Part shown: piece by piece, positions 45,924 to 55,370 of the stretch
How positions within the stretch are numbered: position 1 is the first letter of the stretch
Layout of the letters: each line of letters opens with the position of its first letter
Source: Aricia agestis
Taxonomy: Eukaryota; Arthropoda; Insecta; Lepidoptera; Lycaenidae
NCBI RefSeq assembly: GCF_905147365.1
Contig: NC_056408.1
Location: 7,564,001-7,628,000 of the forward strand
Reading direction: 5' to 3'
DNA length: 64,000 bases
Translations under genes and position numbers: made by a program
Notes under the pieces: generated by a model
What the model was told of the DNA's origin: nothing
Database searches by the model: none
Seen by the model: only the letters and a program-made list of their open reading frames with translations

Positions 45924-46242
45924 AATTTCTTAACTTACAAAAGTGGATATAATTGTTGTTTGACGACCTCCGTGGCTCAGTGGGTGGGCTGTCGGTAGCT
46001 CAAGCCGGGGGTCGCGGGTTCGAATCACAAAAAGTTGGAAAAAAAGGAACAAAAAGTTTTCAAAGTTCCTGGGTCATGGGTGTATATTAAATATGTGTAT
46101 CATGTAATAAAAATCTTAAATATATGTATTGTATAACAGTATTAAATATATTTCCGTTGTCTGGTACCCGTAACACAAGTCCTTCAGGTACTTAGCACGG
46201 GGTCAGACTGACGTGGTGTGAAGCGTCCATAGATATTATATT
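45602..46242. repeat. Left copy of the direct repeat flanking the LINE (641 bp)
   Basis: Matches 48,919-49,556 except for four substitutions and a 3-bp indel (GTTGTTTGG against GTTTGG). It comprises the end of the nested MITE and a whole SINE. Its right edge meets the LINE poly(A) tail (poly-T from 46,241). Confidence 0.9.
45961..46240 (+). mobile_element. SINE family A (left duplicate)
   Basis: A box GTGGCTCAGTGGGTGGGC. The B box is followed by ATCACAAAAAGTTGG instead of CCGCCGACGG, a change shared with the copy at 49,275 and so older than the duplication. Confidence 0.85.
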
Positions 46243-48918
46243 TTTTTTTGTTTTTTTTTTTTTTTAATTTCTCATCCCCCTAACTGTGTCAGGGCTTGTT
46301 GCTATCTTCTTATTACATTAATTTGTTCTTTAGTATTAAAATTTCTTAAACATAAAAATTTCCAATAAATTGCTACAAAATACTATAAAATTAAAACAAT
46401 AAAAAATAATAATAATACGGCACAACATTCAACTACCCTAATATCACAGCTTACAATCACAATAGTTTACTAGAATTTCTCTTGTTCACAACACACACTA
46501 TCCTCTTACAAAAAGAGAGAAACAAATCTCTCTTTTTTCCCCCCAGGATGGCAGGCAGATTCTCACCCGTCATCGATGTGCCCAATTCTTGCTCAATATC
46601 ATATCTATTTCTAGCAAAAATTGGACACTCGAGTAACAGGTGAGGAACCGTCTCCTCAACTCCTGGCTGACACAGGCACGACGGATCCTCCTTCAACTTG
46701 AATCTGTACAAGTAGAATGCGAATCCGCCGTGTCCAGTCAGAATCTGTGTGGTGTGGTGTGTGATGTCTATCTTTTTGACTATTTTGTATGCAGCAGCAG
46801 CGCTTGGGAAAAAGAGTTTCGTGACTCCAGCCGTCCTTCCCACCCCGTATCTCCCGTCCCATTCCTCAATCGTATCCTCTCTCAAAATACGCTTGACGAA
46901 TGAAACAGGACACAGATCGTAGTTAGGTTTCCTTCTCAATCTCAGCGCGGCCTCCTTGGCTAATTCGTCAACCCTCTCATTCCCTCTCAACCCTGCGTGC
47001 GCCTTAATCCAAAACAGGGAGACCTCCCGCCTCTGCAATGCAGCTTTTCGGAGGGCCGCTCTTGTTTGCACTGCCAGGGGATGAAGGGAACTAAGGGTGA
47101 TAGCCTGGAGAGCCGATCTGGAATCGCTAAGGATACCGACCTTTGTCATTCCACTCTTGCAGGCTATACTTACTGCTCTTTGGAGCGCTAGAAGTTCGGC
47201 CTGGTAGACGGTGCAATACGGCGACAAAGCAAGCTTGACGGCCTTCGTCTCGGCCTCACCCTTCCATATGGAGAGAGCGGCTCCGACTCGACCCTCAATC
47301 TTGCTGCCGTCCGTATAGATCCTATGGACGTGGCTTTCAACCACGTCAGCATACGAGTCCTCATCTACCATCCCGAACCTCAGCTCTACCTGCTCTGCCG
47401 GATGTGGGTCCTCAATCGCGGAAGCCATTCGTTCCACCTCTCTGTCCCTCAATGCCGGGTAGGACACTCCCTTCTTGATCTCATATAGTCTCGATGCTTC
47501 AAGTATTCTGAGATCAAGAGGGAGTATCCCAGCCAACAGCAGCGCAGAGTTCAGGGAGACGGTCCGATATGCTTTGCAGATCTTCAGGGCAAAACCCCGT
47601 TGAACGGAGTTGAGCCTTTTTTGGACCCCCATCTTTTCCACGGTGGGTGCCCACGCTGCTGATGCATACAAGATAGTTGGTTCTATGACCGCCGTATAAA
47701 TAATCTTAACTACTTGGGGGTTAAGCCCCCAGCCTACTCTAGCGGCCCTAGCAAGCTGCTTGTAGCGCGTGATTGCCTTTTGGCAAACGCTGCTAACGTG
47801 GGCGTTAAACGTCAAGCCTTGATCGATAATTAAGCCCAGAATCTTTAATTCACTGTAGTATTTAATTTCCACACTCCCTATTCTCAAGCGCGGTGTGTCG
47901 TATTTTAGTCGCCTTGTCGACAGTAATGCGCAGGTTTTGTGCGGCGCAAAATTCAATTTATTGGCTCTGCCCCAATATTTAACGACGCTTAACACTTTGT
48001 TAGCTTTTAACTCCACATCTAAAGCCGAGTCTCCCTCAAAAACGAGCACGATGTCATCAGCGAAGGCCTGACAAAACACACCCATTTCCTCTAGCATCCT
48101 TAACAGTGGGTCTAACAAGAGGTTCCACAGGATGGGACCGCCTATGGATCCCTGTACACACCCCTTGTCGGTCCCCCTGTTCACTTCCACTCCGGCATAT
48201 CTAACATTCACACACCTTCCACTAAGGTAACTGCTGATAACCCGCCTCAGGTTCCCCGGACACCCAACTTCAGCCAACCGAACCTTTATGGACGGCCACC
48301 ATGCACTATCGAAGGCCCCCTCTATGTCCAGCGATACCACAACAGAAATTTTCTTCTCCTCCCTCTTTTTTCTGATGTGGTTCACCAACCTATAGAGGGC
48401 GTCTTCGGTGCTTCTTTGGGGCATGAAACCATACTGGTTGGAGCTTATTTTGGGTAACAGGTAGAACCTGAGTCGGGCTACCAGCATCTTCTCGAAGATT
48501 TTGCCGAGAACAGGTAGAAGGCCGATCGGTCGATAGGCTTTTGGTACCCGGTATGATTCCCTGCCCGGCTTTCTCAGCACCACCACTGTCGCCTGCTTCC
48601 ACTGTTCGGGGAAGTAAGCGACAGTCAGGTACTTATTCAGCAGAGCAAGGAACCATTCCGGGCTACATTCCACAGCGTGCTGGCAGATATCGGCCGTGAG
48701 ACAATCCGCTCCGGGGGCCTTCTTGGGGTTGAATGACCTTACGGCTCTCTTCAACTCCTCCATGATAAAAGGAGGGTCGTCCGGACCCGACGGCGGTTCG
48801 GAGTCCAGGGACTCCGCACGCCGGCGCGTCCGTCGATGTTCCTCACTTTCATCACTTTCCAGGTCCGCGGGGTAGAAGGTCTCCGCCAACAGTTCTGCAG
48901 AGCTTCGAGCGTCGAGGG
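46243..48918 (-). mobile_element. 5'-truncated R1/I-type LINE
   Basis: Minus-strand element: 5' end cut at 48,918 inside the coding region, 3' UTR of about 210 bp, poly(A) tail ending at about 46,243. It is flanked by the 641/638-bp direct repeats. The open frame and the low divergence of the flanks point to a recent insertion. It is the same family as the relic at 5.9-7.2 kb. Confidence 0.85.
46457..48916 (-). CDS. LINE ORF2 C-terminal part: reverse transcriptase and RNase H
   Basis: The frame is open from the truncation edge (LDARSSAEL...), so no genuine start exists here; the first internal start-like codon is a TTG at 48,889. Counting from there (810 residues), RT motifs are SFNPKKAPGAD (52-62), YRPIGLLPVLGKIFEK (119-134), SLDIEGAFD (186-194, with catalytic D), CVQGSIGGP (244-252) and the active-site FADD (276-279). 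RNase H follows: D of YTDGSK (526), E of QAELLAL (565), D of SDSRSAL (589) and RGNERVDEL (636-643). A CxC...H...C zinc-knuckle-like end (SCLCQP...HLLLECP) closes the protein. The endonuclease is missing, so the copy cannot act alone. RT plus RNase H with this C-terminus suits the R1/I/LOA group; the exact clade is undecided. Confidence 0.85.
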   Translation of the reverse strand, partial: LDARSSAELLAETFYPADLESDESEEHRRTRRRAESLDSEPPSGPDDPPFIMEELKRAVRSFNPKKAPGADCLTADICQHAVECSPEWFLALLNKYLTVAYFPEQWKQATVVVLRKPGRESYRVPKAYRPIGLLPVLGKIFEKMLVARLRFYLLPKISSNQYGFMPQRSTEDALYRLVNHIRKKREEKKISVVVSLDIEGAFDSAWWPSIKVRLAEVGCPGNLRRVISSYLSGRCVNVRYAGVEVNRGTDKGCVQGSIGGPILWNLLLDPLLRMLEEMGVFCQAFADDIVLVFEGDSALDVELKANKVLSVVKYWGRANKLNFAPHKTCALLSTRRLKYDTPRLRIGSVEIKYYSELKILGLIIDQGLTFNAHVSSVCQKAITRYKQLARAARVGWGLNPQVVKIIYTAVIEPTILYASAAWAPTVEKMGVQKRLNSVQRGFALKICKAYRTVSLNSALLLAGILPLDLRILEASRLYEIKKGVSYPALRDREVERMASAIEDPHPAEQVELRFGMVDEDSYADVVESHVHRIYTDGSKIEGRVGAALSIWKGEAETKAVKLALSPYCTVYQAELLALQRAVSIACKSGMTKVGILSDSRSALQAITLSSLHPLAVQTRAALRKAALQRREVSLFWIKAHAGLRGNERVDELAKEAALRLRRKPNYDLCPVSFVKRILREDTIEEWDGRYGVGRTAGVTKLFFPSAAAAYKIVKKIDITHHTTQILTGHGGFAFYLYRFKLKEDPSCLCQPGVEETVPHLLLECPIFARNRYDIEQELGTSMTGENLPAILGGKKRDLFLSFCKRIVCVVNKRNSSKLL

Positions 48919-49556
48919 TTTTTATATTTAATCTGTATTATCATGTGATCGCAAACAACCATGACAGGATGTGACGTCACGATCTTTAAAACATTGTGTA
49001 TGACAGTGACATTTCGATGTCAAACCCATACAAAGATTTTTGTTTGGAGTACCGTGACGTCATAGAGACGCCATCATGACCTTTAGCGCTTTAGCTAAAT
49101 TTTAAAACGAAATTTAAAAAGTGGTTTTTTTTATTGAAATAAGAGTGTATTTATTTTTTATACATATTTTGAAGTGTAACAAAATATGTACATCTGTAAA
49201 ATAAATATATTTCCTAAAAATAGTCTACACCCCTATTAATTTCTTAACTTACAAAAGTGGATATAATTGTTGTTTGACGACCTCCGTGGCTCAGTGGGTG
49301 GGCTGTCGGTAGCTCAAGCCGGGGGTCGCGGGTTCGAATCACAAAAAGTTGGAAAAAAAGGAACAAAAAGTTTTCAAAGTTCCTGGGTCATGGGTGTATA
49401 TTAAATATGTGTATCATATAATAAAAATCTTAAATATATGTATAGTATAACAGTATTAAATATATTTCCGTTGTCTGGTACCCGTAACACAAGTCCTTCA
49501 GGTACTTAGCACGGGGTCAGACTTACGTGGTGTGAAGCGTCCATAGATATTATATT
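48919..49556. repeat. Right copy of the direct repeat flanking the LINE (638 bp)
   Basis: Starts at the T run directly after the truncated LINE 5' end and stops at GATATTATATT, after which the ancestral sequence continues (ATAAAATTG). Confidence 0.9.
49275..49554 (+). mobile_element. SINE family A (right duplicate)
   Basis: Carries the same private B-box change as its twin. Three single-base differences separate the two SINEs. Confidence 0.85.
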
Positions 49557-49583
49557 ATAAAATTGTTGTCTTAGATTTTCTTC

Positions 49584-49655
49584 AGTAGTAGAAGGAAGGG
49601 AGGGGAGGGAAGGTGCTATTTGTGTAGTCACCCGAGCGTCATTGAGACCTAGTAG
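49584..49655 (+). repeat. Fragment of the 56.4-kb inverted-repeat element
   Basis: AGGTGCTATTTGTGTAGTCAC then CGAGCGTCAT and ACCTAGTAGG match 56,385-56,432 in order. Confidence 0.6.
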
Positions 49656-49834
49656 GAATGAAAATATTGAATGGACGTCTAGACCAGGAATAAAATTTAA
49701 CACCATGTTAGGTTTTTTGATTTGACGTGAGCGCATGGTAGAACTCTCGATAGCTCTAACAGGCCGTTAACTGATTTAACAAGCCATTATTTATTTAACA
49801 TTGCTTGATTGCTTGATGAAACGGGTTACGGGAC

Positions 49835-49990
49835 CTAAGCATCTTATATATTTTCGTATATAGGTTTCGTATATAGGTTTTGGGGGCGATAAATCTATCT
49901 AGCTAGGAATTATTTTTAGAAAATGTCATTTTATTCATGTTTTATCGAATACCGAGCAAAGCTCGGTTAAATAAAATAAAAAGCTAGTAA
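49835..49990 (-). repeat. Second copy of the 23.6-kb dispersed repeat
   Basis: Inverted relative to 23,571-23,690. GGGGGCGATAAATCTATCTAG and GAATACCGAGCAAAGCTCGG are shared. Also shows a short internal doubling (CGTATATAGGTTT twice). Confidence 0.5.
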
Positions 49991-50327
49991 TAATTTTATT
50001 ATTGTAAATGTTTATACATAATCATTATTACTTGTAATGTTATGTAAATAATATACTTCTCTGTACGTAACATGTGTTTTTTTTTCTATCTATAGTGACA
50101 TAAAAATTATATTTTCATTATGACATCTTTAACAACCGCTTACATTTCTGAAGCAAAAAAACATAAAAATATGTTTAAGTATAAAAAATAACATTTAACT
50201 TGTCTGAGTTTACAAAAAAAAGTAGGGAAATTTTACAAATTTATGATTTATTTGGCAACCCTCATATCACGCACACGTCCTACACGGGCGGCCATAACTA
50301 GGCTTCACTCGTGATAAGAGAAGGTTA

Positions 50328-50352
50328 CGTCCGTATTTTTTTTACGTCCGTG
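50328..50352. repeat. Right terminal inverted repeat of P-like element
   Basis: Exact complement of the left end; next to it is the second TCGTATGT. Confidence 0.8.
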
Positions 50353-50390
50353 TCGTATGTAGATAGAGTAGGTATTCTTTTGTTGTAAAT

Positions 50391-51528
50391 AGTGTACCGT
50401 TGTAGAGTAAAAATAGGCCACATATTGTGTTGTTTGTATGGCAGCCCCCCTTAAATCTTTATTTTATTTTAAAATTATAATTAATTATTAAAGTAAACAT
50501 ATTATTAAGGATTTTGTAAAATTTTAAGTGTCCACTAATAATGATATTATGACCTATTGTCATTATTGATATCGAGCAAAAAAGGCCAAAACATCATGTT
50601 TGTTGTACGAGTATGGGAGCCCCCTTAAATATTATTAATCAGGGCGAGTGAAGCGAGACCAGCATAGCTAGCACGCCGTTGCCCAGTCGATTCTTCGGAA
50701 GAAAGTAATGGCAGTTTCTTTCCCATGTCTACATATCTTTTTCCTGAGCATGGCGCCACCCATCGACTTAAGTTTCAGTGGACAAAGACAAGAAACTCTT
50801 TCCATAGCAACCGTTATAGCAACGGCAATTATTATTTTTGACATATTTAGTTTCTTAATTTTTTTTTATTATGGCACTTCGCCTATTAAACCATGGCCAG
50901 TGTCGATTAAATGGCGGCAAATTAAAAAAATCGACGTGTAGCAACCCTGTCTGTAGCCGGAATTATAGTTTTGATCTACGAAATACGAATAATAAAAACT
51001 AAGGAACTTTATTATCCGCAGTTTTTAGATCAAAACTATAATTCCGGCTAAAGACAGGGTTGCTATACATCGATTTTTTTTAATTTGCCGCCATTTACTC
51101 GACACTAGCCATGGTTTTATAGCCAAGTGCCATAGTAAAAATAAAAAAGGAATCAAGAAAATTTAGTTTCTTTCGTTTGTCTACGTGCTTGTGCTAGCTA
51201 TGCTAGTATATGCCACAACCTTTACATTTTGTGGTACATTTTACAGAAAAACTATCACGCCTATTGATTTGTGCTTTAACATTTATAATATGTAGATGTG
51301 TTATCATCAGTCAATCAAGGTTTTTTATAATATGTAGGTGTGTCATCATCGGTCAGACAAGGTGTGACGACGCGAGCCCTCACAAAGCTCGGCTTTTAGC
51401 TAGTTTTATTTTGATTTTAGTATTTGCTGTTATAGCAGACAAACAGACAAATGGACAGACAGATGGACAGACCTCGAAGTCTTAGTAATAGGGTCCCGTT
51501 TTTACCCTTTGGGTACGGAACCCTAAAA
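50391..51528 (+). mobile_element. Family C repeat split by a foldback insertion
   Basis: Start-side blocks (GGCCACATATTGTGTTGTTTG, TATGGGAGCCCCC) lie before about 50,636. End-side blocks (TTAGTATTTGCTGTTATAGC, GGGTACGGAACCCTAAAAAA) lie after about 51,398. Confidence 0.6.
50661..51204. mobile_element. Foldback element, 544 bp
   Basis: Ends AGCATAGCTAGCAC and GTGCTAGCTATGCT. Strong inner arms 50,908-50,975 and 51,027-51,100 (GGCGGCAAATTAAAAAAATC, CAACCCTGTCTGTAGCCGG) nearly pair across a 50-nt loop. A 77-codon frame here (50,708-50,941) is incidental. Confidence 0.6.
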
Positions 51529-51931
51529 AAAGAACCTAAGAAAGAAACAGAACATTCTGTTGATAAGATGTCATAAACTTGCCACGATCGGTAAAGTGAC
51601 AACTACATAATAAAGCAAGCAAATTGTATAAGAGCCATCCTTGAGCTATATAGCTCAATCTTTATATCAAGTGTTTTGTCAATATTGCCGACTCTTTCAT
51701 CAATATCCAATAGTCTTGGGTTTGGTAATATGGCTGCTGTTGCAAATATTGTTCCTTTTACACTCTGCATTCAGAATAAATTGATTTTTGACTATTGCCT
51801 TTGCGAATAGCAATATGTGGCTGAAGTCATATGAATTTTAAAACTTTATTTTCCACTTCAAAGGGAATTATTCTTTGATATTTTCAGTTCATCATTTTGA
51901 GTCTATAACTACATGGAATATTATGTTTGTA
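51529..51931. other. Spacer
   Basis: Nothing recognised. Confidence 0.4.
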
Positions 51932-52132
51932 TCCATACTAATATTATAAACACGTAAGTGTGTTTGTCTGTTACCTCTTCACGCCCAAACCGCTGAACCG
52001 ATTTTGCTGAAATTTGGTATGGAGATACTTTGAGTCCCGGGAAAAGACAGTATATATTTTATCCCGGAAAAAATGTACAATTCCCGTGCGATAAACCAAT
52101 TTTGGCGCAATGGAGTTGCGGGCGTCATCTAG
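51932..52132 (+). mobile_element. Lep1-like Helitron, full length (201 bp)
   Basis: TCCATACTAATATTATAAA to GCGCAATGGAGTTGCG hairpin and CTAG, between A and T. Confidence 0.85.
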
Positions 52133-52857
52133 TCTATTAATAAAACTATTCTAGATCCTTAATTATTTTGGAATAATACTATTAATAGCAGAAAACATAA
52201 TCCACTATGGATTATTCAAAATATAACTAATTTAATCGGATGGCACATTTGTATAATACTTCGTTCCTTAAAATTTTGTATGAATAAATTATTATGAATC
52301 ATATAAGTTAAAGCATTAATATAATAATAATTTACCTATGCATTACACGACATCAAATATTCAAGACCCACTCGGCACCTATAAGGAAACGTAAATAAAA
52401 TTATCTAAGAAAATATTCTCTCAAAATTGAAATATTAATAATTAAGACGAATATTCATTGAGAGCCGGAATAGCGTATCAATTAATACACTTTTCAGGGA
52501 TTTCTATCTCATGAATATTACAACGATGTTTTAGCTTTAAAAGGTAAACTCCAAAAGTGTTTCTACATAAATAAAATTTTTTCACAAAAAGCCATTTAAC
52601 GCCGTCTAGACGAGACAGGTTAAGTGCTTGCATGAAAATATAACAGCGGATTCCAAACTTTTCGACTTGAAGCATTCATTTCAAATCGCATACTGTAAAC
52701 ATGGCACATGATTCGGGAATGAAAAACGTAGTACAATGCAGTGCGACATTTTTTAAATAATATTATGTAGGTTTTAATATTATGATACATGTATAATTTT
52801 AATTTTCTGTATGCTTTGCGCGGTGGTGACATAGATACTTGAGAACTGCTTACTCTT
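52133..52857. other. AT-rich spacer
   Basis: Minus frames of 65 and 93 codons have no recognisable domain. Confidence 0.45.
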
Positions 52858-53296
52858 ATGCTGCGTTTCCATGCTTGCCAAGACTTGACCAGCGCACACA
52901 AGCACAGGCGTGTAAATAGAGTATCTGGCTTGGCTTGCGTGAGCTTGTGGACGCTTGTATCCGATCCGGTGTATTGTCGGTTTTTGGTCAGAGATCAAAG
53001 GGCGCTTGCTTGGATGTACAATCGAGGAAGTTGATTCCTATGCAATTGACAGACCAACGTTATTTGGTCGAATATATCAATTCAATGTTAATTGTGATCT
53101 GTCAGCTGGGTTTGACGTAACGCAACCAAACTACTTAGGTCCCCGATTTGCATAGGAATCAACTTCTCTGATAGTACGTAATACACTGACGCATTCACAA
53201 GCGTGTAAATGACTTCCATGCGCCAAGCGAGATTTGTGGACGCTTGTACCTTGTGGATGCTTGCCAAGCCTTGGCAAGCATGGAAACACAGCATTA
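52858..53296. mobile_element. MITE containing a nested MITE
   Basis: Ends ATGCTGCGTTTCCATGCTTG and CAAGCATGGAAACACAGCAT are mirrored. The arms include several GCTTG/CAAGC motifs (TGTGGACGCTTGTA twice). Another element is nested at 53,013-53,177. No transposase. Six overlapping small frames are artefacts of the palindromes. Confidence 0.7.
53013..53177. mobile_element. Nested MITE, copy of the 22.6-kb family
   Basis: GAAGTTGATTCCTATGCAA at the left and TTGCATAGGAATCAACTTC at the right are exact mirrors, bounded by GTAC-containing ends. The interior matches 22,650-22,770. Confidence 0.7.
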
Positions 53297-53932
53297 AAAC
53301 TGATTTAGTTTACGCTGACCGCACGTGCACGGTCGGTGCTGATGTTCAGACTTCAGCGGTGTTTTTAAATTTTGGGTCTCTAGGAAGTGTTTTTGAATAA
53401 CTCGTAGCGGTCTGCGTCAATATGCCATACATTTCAGCGCCGACGGTCAGCGAGCGATCAGCGCGACAGTGAAATCGGCGTAACATAACAAACATAAGAA
53501 ACATTTTGTTCGAGTCCCAAGCTCATAACTCGACTTAACATAAAATATAACACGATACCATCTCAAATATCGCCCAGCGAGGGACCCGAATCAAATAAAC
53601 TGGATTAGGTCATAGCTTTACGGCGTTCGCGGAAGAGGTCATCTCGGAAGGAGCAATTCTCGTGGTCGCAGATTGAATGCAAAATTGGATGAGATCCCAG
53701 TGTTTTTAGTGGATCCGGTGATTGTTACGCCGACTTACCCGTTTTATTCCGCAAAATGATGGAACGGTCTGATTGAATGTGACACTGGTTATTCTAAGAC
53801 CTTGTTCTACTGACGTGATTTCACGCGAAAACGCGCGATGCGTCAATAGTATGACCTAGATCAACATAGATCGAGTTATGCAAGCATGGGATAAATACGC
53901 GCGTAAATTCTGAACGCAACGTCTTAGTGTTA
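53297..53932. other. Spacer, relatively GC-rich
   Basis: The part at 53,310-53,475 holds GACCGCACGTGCACGGTCGG (palindrome CCGCACGTGCACGG core) and GCGACGGTCAGCGAGCG-like pieces. It is possibly another eroded MITE. Confidence 0.4.
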
Positions 53933-54103
53933 CACTAGGCCGAAGTTACGCTGCGGAAATTCCGCATGATTACGCCTGCAATGCATTTTAAATTACCGAT
54001 GACACACTATTAATATTCCGTCGCGTTCCGTCCGCATATTGTATGCGTTAGACATTGCGGGCGTAATGATGCGGAATTTCCGCCGCGTAACTTCGGCCTA
54101 GTG
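53933..54103. mobile_element. Short palindromic MITE (171 bp)
   Basis: CACTAGGCCGAAGTTACGC and its complement are the ends. About 53 bp pair with few mismatches (GCGGAAATTCCGCAT on both sides). No certain target duplication. Confidence 0.65.
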
Positions 54104-54914
54104 TGTTTAGACACTTAGTTCCTTAGGTTTTAACTTTTAATTACTAATTTCCGCGGCAGCGTACTTTCCATCAGTATTTAACATTTTCGATCACGTCACG
54201 TGTCCATTGGATGATGAGAGTCCATTTTTTACCCATCTCAAAGAAATTCTCACTTCCAATATGCTTTTTAAGACAATGTTATTTAATATTTCATGTATCA
54301 CAGCCTTAAGGAAAGCCGAAGACGCTTCCGATTCATTTTATGATTCCACTTGACGGTTTGTTGTCGGCTAGTGCGTCATTCGCATGTTTTTATCAGCACC
54401 ATCTTGAGAGATGATTCGTCAGTCTTGTTATTTTTTAGTACTACAACAACCACATGAAATATACCTCAATTTGGTGCTGTGCTACTAAATTGATTCTATT
54501 TTAGCAGTCTTTTTAAGCTGTTAAAAAGGCAGTACTTCGGACTTCCACACAAATGTTTTTAAGTATTTATTTAAAATGTATTATATTTAATTCTGTAGAT
54601 TACTATCACTAACATCTCAATTTATAGCCGTAACAAAACTAATTATTCGAATTGAAATAGATGCATTTATAAATTGAATATTATAGCCAACGCTATGATA
54701 TTTCACCCTGTGATTTCGGCCAAACAATAATACACCACATATGAAACAATAGCGAAACAAAGCTTTATGTTATTTCAAATTCACAGAACAGCCATTGTTA
54801 TTGAAGATACCAAAGGCCGAAAATTTTAAATTCAAGCTATAATAAGCTAACGTTGCTTCTAGTTACATCCCGTATTATGTAATTACCGAAATAATAATAC
54901 CTTCTTGCTGTAAC
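54104..54914. other. Spacer
   Basis: Nothing recognised. Confidence 0.45.
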
Positions 54915-55370
54915 AAAAATAATCGGCCAAGTGCGAGTGGGACTCGCGCACGAAGGGTTCCGTACCATTATAGTGCAAAATTAGGCCAAATTTTGTGTTT
55001 TTTGTATGGGAGCCCCTTTTAATCTTTTATTAAATATAATTATTATTATCAAGTATTAAAGTACACATAAAACTAAAGATTGTGTGAAAAAATCAAGTAC
55101 CTACCTATTGCTATTATTGATATAGAGCAAAAAAGGCCAAGAAAATCACGTTTGTTGTATGGGAGCCCCCCTTAAATATTAATTTAATTTTGTTTTTAGT
55201 ATTTGTTATTATAGCGGCAACATATATTCACAATCTGTGAAAATTTCAACTCTCTAGCTATTTTCGTTCTTGAGTTACAGCCTGGAGACATACAGACACT
55301 CAGACGGACAGACAACGAAGTCTTAGTAATAGGGTCCCGTTTTTACCCTTTGGGTACGGAACCCTAAAAA
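54915..55370 (+). mobile_element. Family C repeat, full-length reference copy
   Basis: From CGGCCAAGTGCGAGTGGG and GGGTTCCGTACC to GGGTACGGAACCCTAAAAA. Contains TATGGGAGCCCCTTTTA twice in related form and TTATAGCGGCAACA. 456 bp, non-coding. Confidence 0.8.

Larger units (their letters stand above)
44998..50360 (+). mobile_element. P-element-like DNA transposon with THAP exon, heavily invaded
   Basis: The termini are perfect 25-bp inverted repeats, 45,006-45,030 and 50,328-50,352, starting CACGGACGTA; each contains ACGGACG twice. Immediately outside, TCGTATGT stands at 44,998-45,005 and 50,353-50,360, a perfect 8-bp target duplication. Subterminal GAGTGAAGC is also mirrored (45,048 and about 50,310). 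Inside, 188 bp from the left end, is a THAP-coding first exon. P superfamily elements combine THAP transposases and 8-bp duplications; hAT also makes 8-bp duplications, but this one lacks its nTnnnnAn form. No catalytic domain exon is visible. Without the LINE and one copy of its duplication, the element would be about 2.0 kb, so it is a deleted derivative carrying further insertions. Confidence 0.75.

Noticed and set aside
46457..48889. A complete autonomous LINE gene starting at 48,889
   Set aside because: The codon there is TTG, and the frame stays open to the truncation edge at 48,918. The endonuclease is absent.
45602..49556. Calling the paired 640-bp blocks a tandem segmental duplication or an assembly haplotype artefact
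   Set aside because: Both inner edges coincide with the LINE ends (poly(A) and 5' break), which a separate duplication would not predict. Kept as the alternative to be excluded by long reads.
44998..50360. hAT assignment for the element with the TCGTATGT duplication
   Set aside because: The duplication lacks the nTnnnnAn pattern and the only coding remnant is a THAP exon. Not fully excluded.
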